From IMG/VR virus record IMGVR_UViG_3300005329_000012, positions 1-64,000 of that record: DNA of 64,000 bases; one strand, written 5' to 3'. Position 1 is the stretch's first letter. Every line of letters begins with the position of its first letter. Positions 59,549-64,000 of the stretch are shown in pieces. A program made the translations under genes and the position numbers. Under the pieces are notes generated by a model that was not told the origin of the DNA, did no database searches, and saw nothing but the letters and a program-made list of their open reading frames with translations. Source of the stretch: a virus.

Positions 59549-60139
59549 GTGGACCACTGGCTCAACCTTGAGACGTGGGTCGTCGCCGACAACCACTGGG
59601 GCCACGGCAACATCAGGGCCTACGGCGCGCGGCCGGACAACCACTACGAGCTGATGCGGAGCCTCTGGCTCGAACGGGTCGGCGGGCGCGAGTCCGTCCT
59701 GCACCTGGGCGACCTGCTCTGGGGCGGCTTCACCGAGGACCCGCCCTGGTGGGTGCTCGACCTTCCCGGCATGAAGCGGCTGGTGCGCGGCAACCACGAC
59801 AAGTACTCCGCGAAGTGGTACCGGGCCATCGGCTTCGAGGTCATCGGCCGGGGCGACAAGGCCGTCCGGCGCCTGCACCTGCCCGAGCACGACCTGGTGG
59901 TCGCGTTCTCCCACGAGCCCCTGGTCGCCGACCGGGACGACGGCGGCTGGGACGTGAACGTCCACGGCCACGTGCACCAGAACCCGGTGAGGTACGTCAC
60001 GGCCCCGCGCAGCCCCGCCGACTACGTGAACGCCTGCGTCGAGGCCATCGGCTACGGGCCGGTGCGGCTCCGCGAGCTGCTTGAGCGCGCGGGCGCCCTC
60101 GGGAAGCCCGGCGAAACGCCGAATAAGGGCGGCTCATGA
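59549..60139 (+). CDS. Calcineurin-like metallophosphoesterase (196 aa)
   Basis: GTG start. All family blocks are present: D14 and H16 (ADNHWGHG), G53-D54 (LHLGDLLW), G81-N82-H83-D84, S121-H122 (FSHEP) and G140-H-V-H143. Two metal ions are expected in the site. Substrates of phage members include cyclic or terminal phosphates on nucleic acids. First gene of the replication operon, overlapping the next start (ATGA). Confidence 0.9.
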   Translation: MDHWLNLETWVVADNHWGHGNIRAYGARPDNHYELMRSLWLERVGGRESVLHLGDLLWGGFTEDPPWWVLDLPGMKRLVRGNHDKYSAKWYRAIGFEVIGRGDKAVRRLHLPEHDLVVAFSHEPLVADRDDGGWDVNVHGHVHQNPVRYVTAPRSPADYVNACVEAIGYGPVRLRELLERAGALGKPGETPNKGGS

Positions 60140-61023
60140 CACCACCGCGACTCCGGCCTCCCGGCAAGGTTGAGGCCACAGCACTACGGGACCTCTGGGC
60201 AGAACGAGGCTACAGGGTCCCCCACACGCTCACCCCGTCCCAGGAGGCCGTCCTGGAGAGCAACACGCAGTACCGCAAGTCGCGCCGCGACGACGGCGGC
60301 TGCGTGGTCTGCGAGGGGCAGGGCGAACACTACTGGCTCGGCGAGCGGCTGGAGTGCCCCGACGACTCCTTCGGGCACCCCGCGCAGCGCCTCGCGGAGT
60401 GGTACTGGGTGCACAACATCCCGCTCCAGTACCAGCTCCTCGACTGGCGCGACTGGCCGACGGACACCGGCGTCAAGCTCCAGGCGAAGGCGATCGCCGA
60501 GGCGTACCTGGACTCGTACAAGGGGCTGTCCTTCTACGGCCAGGGGCTCAACATCTACTCGAAGACGCAGGGCACCGGCAAGACGTGGGTCGCCACCGCG
60601 ATCCAGAAGGACCTGACCAAGTCCGGCGTGGACACGTGGTTCGTCCGCTTCCTGGACGTCGTCTCCTTGTACGACTGGGAGGACAAGGCGAAGAAGGCCC
60701 TGTACACGGACCGCATCAAGGGCGCGTCGTTCCTGGTGCTGGACGAGGTACAGCCCGGCTGGACGCCGAAGCAGGCGTCGCTCTACCGCGAGAAGCTGGA
60801 GGAGCTGATCCGGCCGCGCGAGAGCGACAACCTCGTGACCGTCCTGACCACCAACATGACCCGCGACGAGCTGGCCGACGAGTACGGCCGCGTGTTCTCC
60901 CTGCTGAGCGCCAAGAACGAGTGGATCAGCCTGGAGGGCGCGGTCGACGCGCGCATCAGCTCCGACCTCTGGCGCCAACAGGCCGAGGCGGGGGAGAACA
61001 ACGAGAGGCCGCCGATCACATGA
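60136..61023 (+). CDS. DnaC-like helicase loader ATPase (295 aa)
   Basis: ATG overlaps the previous TGA. An N-terminal Cys motif (CVVC near residue 55, later C) suggests a zinc site. Walker A KTQGTGKTW lies at about 142-150, Walker B SFLVLDEV at about 197-203, and sensor-like VLTTNM near 236. This is the DnaC/IstB AAA+ pattern. Directly upstream of the DnaB-like gene with a 4-bp overlap, so it likely loads that helicase. Confidence 0.85.
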   Translation: MTPPRLRPPGKVEATALRDLWAERGYRVPHTLTPSQEAVLESNTQYRKSRRDDGGCVVCEGQGEHYWLGERLECPDDSFGHPAQRLAEWYWVHNIPLQYQLLDWRDWPTDTGVKLQAKAIAEAYLDSYKGLSFYGQGLNIYSKTQGTGKTWVATAIQKDLTKSGVDTWFVRFLDVVSLYDWEDKAKKALYTDRIKGASFLVLDEVQPGWTPKQASLYREKLEELIRPRESDNLVTVLTTNMTRDELADEYGRVFSLLSAKNEWISLEGAVDARISSDLWRQQAEAGENNERPPIT

Positions 61024-62285
61024 CAGAGCTGTACGTGGGGCTGGACATCGACGAGCAGATCGTCGCCCACCTGGCGACGCCGGGCGGCGCGAAGATCGCC
61101 GAGGAACTCGACCCGGAGTTCCTGAGCGACGACGCCGCGGAGGCGCTGACGCGCTGGCGCGAGTACAAGGACCAGTACGGCGGGGTCATCCCGCCCGACA
61201 TCCTCGCCGACGAGATGGACTGGGACGGCGAGTTCCCCGAGGCCCTCGGCGAGCCCGAGTACTGGCTCAACGAGGCCCGCACCCGGCAGCTGCGCCGCGA
61301 GGGCGCCGCGGCCATCAAGCGCGCGGGCGCGATGGGGAAGGAGGACCCGGTCGAGGCGTTCACCTGGCTCGGGAAGGAGTCCGTGCGGCTGGTCGAGCTG
61401 GCCGCGCCGCCCACCCGCGCCGTCCGCAGCCTCGGCACCGAGGGCGGCGCCGAGTGGTACCGCCAGCAGACGACCGAGGCGGCCAAGGGCCTCTCGTGGG
61501 GCTTCAAGGACATCGACGAGGCCGTCGGCGGGCTCCGCAACGGCACGCTGAACGTCATCGTCGCCCGGCTCAAGCGGTACAAGAGCTGGCTGGCGCAGAA
61601 GTCGGCCATGGAGACGTTCTACAACGGCAAGCGGGTCACGTTCGCCCCGCTGGAGCTGCCGGTGGGCGAGTTCAAGACGCGGCTCAACTGCATGATCGGC
61701 GACGTGCCGTGGTCGGTCGTCGGCCGCTACGTCGCCGGACCGGAGCACGTCGAGCGGATGGAGGAGGTCGAGGCTTGGATGCGCGAGCAGGCCAACCCGA
61801 TCAACATCGTCAAGCCCGCGCCGGGCGCCGTCACGGCGGCCACCCTGGCGGCCGAGGCGAAGCGGTACGAGAGCGACATCCTCTACGTGGACCAGCTCGA
61901 CTTCATGGAGCGCGACCGCTCCCTCCCGGAGTGGGTCGAGTACGGCCGCATCGCCACGGAGCTGAAGCAGGTGGCGATGGAGCTGGACATCCCGGTCGTC
62001 CTGGTCGTCCAGTTCAACCGGCAGGCCACCGTCAAGAAGTTCGTCGACCTGGGCGCGGAGTTCGTCGGCCACGCCGACAAGATCCCGCAGGTGCTCGACG
62101 TCCTGATGGCGAGCTTCGCCACCGGCCGGATGAAGGACAACGGCATCATCCACTACGGCATCCTGGAGTCCCGGTCGGCCACCGCTCCCCGCGCGTGGGA
62201 GATCAAGGTCGAGCTGGACGACAGAGCCGACTTCGTCCTCTCGCGCGAGCACGACCTCCACGCGGACGACGAGAGTGACGACTAG
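61020..62285 (+). CDS. DnaB-like replicative helicase with atypical Walker A (421 aa)
   Basis: The N-terminal helical domain includes FLSDDAAEALTRWREYKDQYG. The RecA-type core has WGFKDIDEAVGGLRNGTLNVIVA, Walker B DILYVDQLDFM near 286-295 and VVLVVQFNRQ, the DnaB QxNR-type sensor. At the Walker A position the sequence is ARLKRYKSW: Lys-Ser is kept, but the glycine before Lys is Tyr. Either the P-loop is unusual but active, or function is altered. Placement between loader and primase supports the helicase call. Confidence 0.75.
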   Translation: MTELYVGLDIDEQIVAHLATPGGAKIAEELDPEFLSDDAAEALTRWREYKDQYGGVIPPDILADEMDWDGEFPEALGEPEYWLNEARTRQLRREGAAAIKRAGAMGKEDPVEAFTWLGKESVRLVELAAPPTRAVRSLGTEGGAEWYRQQTTEAAKGLSWGFKDIDEAVGGLRNGTLNVIVARLKRYKSWLAQKSAMETFYNGKRVTFAPLELPVGEFKTRLNCMIGDVPWSVVGRYVAGPEHVERMEEVEAWMREQANPINIVKPAPGAVTAATLAAEAKRYESDILYVDQLDFMERDRSLPEWVEYGRIATELKQVAMELDIPVVLVVQFNRQATVKKFVDLGAEFVGHADKIPQVLDVLMASFATGRMKDNGIIHYGILESRSATAPRAWEIKVELDDRADFVLSREHDLHADDESDD

Positions 62286-63399
62286 CTTCCGACGCGGCAA
62301 GCAGGGCCTCCCACGGGAGGCCCGCCGCCCGCGGCTGGACTGGGACGAGGTACGCGAGTCCCTGGCCGCGGACGAGGCCCTGGCGGCGCTCGACGTGGAC
62401 GTGGCCCGGGAGTCGCGCGGCGAGATGTGGGCGTTCTGCCCGCTCCCCGACCACCCCGGCGCCGACCGCTCCGGGAGCAACTTCTCGATCCACGAGGGCT
62501 CCCTCGTCTGGAAGTGCTTCACCTGCGACGAGGGTGGGGCGTTCCCCGAGCTGGTGATCAAGCTCCGCGGCCTGGAGGACGGCCCCGAGGGCTCGGCGTG
62601 GCAGCAGGCGCTCCGGTTCCTGGCCGAGTACTCCGACGTGGCGCTCGACGGCACGGTGGACGAGGTCTACAACAAGCAGGTCGAGCGCGCCGCGAAGGCG
62701 GCCGACTCGTGGGGCGCCCGCCGCCAGCGCGACCGGCGGCAGATGCCCGCGTTCGCGCCCGGCGTCCTCGACCGCATGGGCGGCCCGGCGCCGCTCTCCG
62801 TCCTGGCGAAGTGGCACGTCGACGACGAGGAAGTGGTCGAGGCGTACGGCGTCAGGTACAGCGCGGAGAGCGAGCACCACGGCTACGTCGCCCCGGCGAT
62901 CACGATCCCGCACTTCTTCGGCGGCAGGCTGGTCGGCTACCAGCGCCGCTGGCTCGCCGACGACCGTCCCGACTGGGTCCCGAAGTACACGAACACGGAG
63001 GACTTTCCGAAGGCCGACACCCTGTACGGCTGGGACGTCGCCCTCCCGTTCGCGCGCGCGGGCCACACGACGGCGGTGGTCGAGTCGGCCATGACCGTCC
63101 TGCGGCTGGCGTGCCTCGGAATCCCGGCCGTCGGCACCTTCGGCGCCAGCGTGACGGACGAGCAGATCCGGCTCCTCGGGACGCTGCGCCCCGGGCTGGC
63201 GCTCGCGTACGACAACGACCGGCCCGGCAGGAAGGCCACCCGGCGCATCGCCGACGAGCTGAGCTACCTGCCGCTCGACGTCGTCCCGCCGCCCCGCGGG
63301 GCCAAGGCCGACCTGGCCGACGCCGACGAGGCGGGCGTCCGCGACGCGTTCGCGAGGGCCTATCCTGCGTACGACTCCGACCGAATAAAGGGTGAGTAA
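62275..63399 (+). CDS. DNA primase with zinc finger and TOPRIM domain (374 aa)
   Basis: GTG start overlapping the helicase end by 11 bases. A CHC2-type zinc finger at about 54-86 (FCPLPDH...WKCFTCDEGG) is followed by the catalytic core. TOPRIM begins with VVESAMTVL near 268 and has AYDNDRPGRKA near 311-321, with the metal-binding Glu and Asp-x-Asp. No helicase domain is fused; the separate DnaB-like gene supplies it. Makes RNA primers for phage replication. Confidence 0.9.
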   Translation: MTTSFRRGKQGLPREARRPRLDWDEVRESLAADEALAALDVDVARESRGEMWAFCPLPDHPGADRSGSNFSIHEGSLVWKCFTCDEGGAFPELVIKLRGLEDGPEGSAWQQALRFLAEYSDVALDGTVDEVYNKQVERAAKAADSWGARRQRDRRQMPAFAPGVLDRMGGPAPLSVLAKWHVDDEEVVEAYGVRYSAESEHHGYVAPAITIPHFFGGRLVGYQRRWLADDRPDWVPKYTNTEDFPKADTLYGWDVALPFARAGHTTAVVESAMTVLRLACLGIPAVGTFGASVTDEQIRLLGTLRPGLALAYDNDRPGRKATRRIADELSYLPLDVVPPPRGAKADLADADEAGVRDAFARAYPAYDSDRIKGE

Positions 63400-63400
63400 G

Positions 63401-63523
63401 ATGGCATTCGTGAAGCGAACCCGAGCCGAGTCCTACGAGCCCGTCCAGAAGGACGAGCCCGAGGCCACGCAGAAGGAGATCAAGGAGCCGGAGCCCAAGG
63501 CCCCGGCGTCCCCCGCGAAGTAG
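63401..63523 (+). CDS. Tiny charged protein (40 aa)
   Basis: Starts one base after the primase stop, behind GAATAAAGGGTGAGTAAG. The sequence is Lys, Glu and Pro-rich (MAFVKRTRAESYEPVQ...APASPAK) and looks disordered. The start context matches other genes of this phage. No function proposed. Confidence 0.6.
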   Translation: MAFVKRTRAESYEPVQKDEPEATQKEIKEPEPKAPASPAK

Positions 63524-63524
63524 C

Positions 63525-63530
63525 TACAAT
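63525..63530 (+). promoter_or_regulatory. Possible -10 box (TACAAT) before the last gene
   Basis: TACAAT right after the previous stop, then a 42-base leader with GGAGG at 63562. No clear -35 box, as often in GC-rich actinobacterial promoters. Confidence 0.4.
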
Positions 63531-63572
63531 CTTACCGCAAAGCCACAACACTCAACGTACAGGAGGCATTAG

Positions 63573-64000
63573 GTGGCACAGTTCCGTAGGGGCGCCGACG
63601 CGATCGCGCAGGCGGCCAAGCGCAAGGGAGGCGGCAAGTTCGCCCCGGTCTTCAAGTTCGAGGCCGACGAGACGAAGTACCTCCAGTTCCTCGTCCCGAT
63701 GGAGGACATCCCGACGGTGCTCATGCACCAGTTCATCATCATCGGCTCCCGCGAGGACGGGTCGCCGAAGTACGAGCGGTTCATCTCGCGCCGCGACCCG
63801 GGCCTCGACGGGCCGGACGGGTACGACGAGATCATCGACCGCTTCGGCCTGACGCCGACGGAGCGCAGCGTCGCCCTCGCGGTCGAGGTCGAGCCCGTCT
63901 ACGGCGAGGGCACCGGCCGACGCAAGAAGATCGAGGGCTTCGACCTGGCCATGCGCCAGTTCGAGAAGGACGGCGAGACCGTGGAGGTCCCGGCGTTCCA
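63573..64000 (+). CDS. Candidate single-stranded-DNA-binding protein, 3' end beyond window
   Basis: GTG start with AGGAGG upstream; 142 residues visible. It begins MAQFRRGADAIAQAAKRK, then GGGKFAPVFKFEADETKYLQF and FIIIG, with the look of large phage ssDNA-binding or recombination-mediator proteins that start with a basic arm followed by an OB-like sheet. The end is cut off. Follows the primase, where such a gene is expected. Moderate confidence. Confidence 0.6.
   Translation, partial: MAQFRRGADAIAQAAKRKGGGKFAPVFKFEADETKYLQFLVPMEDIPTVLMHQFIIIGSREDGSPKYERFISRRDPGLDGPDGYDEIIDRFGLTPTERSVALAVEVEPVYGEGTGRRKKIEGFDLAMRQFEKDGETVEVPAF

Noticed and set aside
63569-63835. Minus-strand frame opposite the last gene
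   Set aside because: Shadow of the ssDNA-binding-like gene, which has a ribosome site and leader.
1-64000. tRNA genes, CRISPR arrays, insertion sequences, integrase
   Set aside because: Scanning by eye found no cloverleaf, regularly spaced repeat array, transposase or recombinase. A tRNAscan-SE run could still find a cryptic tRNA.

Overview
The window is part of a large, GC-rich double-stranded DNA bacteriophage genome. It has a contractile (myovirus-type) tail, and high GC, abundant GTG/TTG starts, TANNNT-type leaderless promoters and Actinobacteria-like secreted domains (Excalibur, NlpC/P60) point to an actinobacterial host. I see no integrase, repressor, tRNA, CRISPR or insertion sequence. 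Terminase, portal and DNA polymerase are not recognisable here and presumably lie outside, so the genome is well over 64 kb.

Layout. 1-2.1 kb: leftward operon led by a stand-alone response-regulator receiver domain, with a P-loop polynucleotide-kinase-like gene carrying a perfect 33-bp tandem duplication. 2.2-9.1 kb: a zinc-ribbon/PD-(D/E)XK protein, a secreted HEATH metallopeptidase, small genes, and fibre or LamG-like virion proteins. 9.2-14 kb: one 1608-residue multidomain protein with a PEP-synthase-type swivelling phosphohistidine domain, a GNAT-like motif and four zinc ribbons. 14-16.5 kb: three tandem tail-collar paralogues. 16.6-22.2 kb: capsid module (acidic protein, prohead protease with an in-frame nested scaffold, decoration-like protein, major capsid protein). 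22.3-25.2 kb: NlpC/P60 endolysin and a leftward cassette of secreted proteins. 25.2-26.8 kb: leftward zinc/OB-like gene. 27-53.5 kb: neck, sheath, tube, frameshifted tail chaperones, tape measure, hub with two lytic domains, gp25-like and J-like wedge proteins, and large fibre-like proteins. 53.5-57.2 kb: secreted peptide, LspA-like membrane protein, thioredoxin, class II ribonucleotide reductase and holin. 57.3-59.3 kb: leftward genes including a SWIM zinc finger. 59.5-64 kb: rightward replication genes (metallophosphoesterase, DnaC-like loader, DnaB-like helicase, primase, candidate ssDNA-binding protein).

How it works together. Structural genes run rightward in tightly overlapping operons (ATGA/GTGA junctions) separated by GC-rich hairpin terminators. 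Many rightward units begin with a recurring element near GTAAGGGGCGA, often touching the start codon, like the start-associated sequences of some mycobacteriophages. Four leftward units instead have a TANNNT box six or seven bases before the start codon, which predicts leaderless transcripts. The two signatures suggest separate control of virion genes and of leftward accessory genes.
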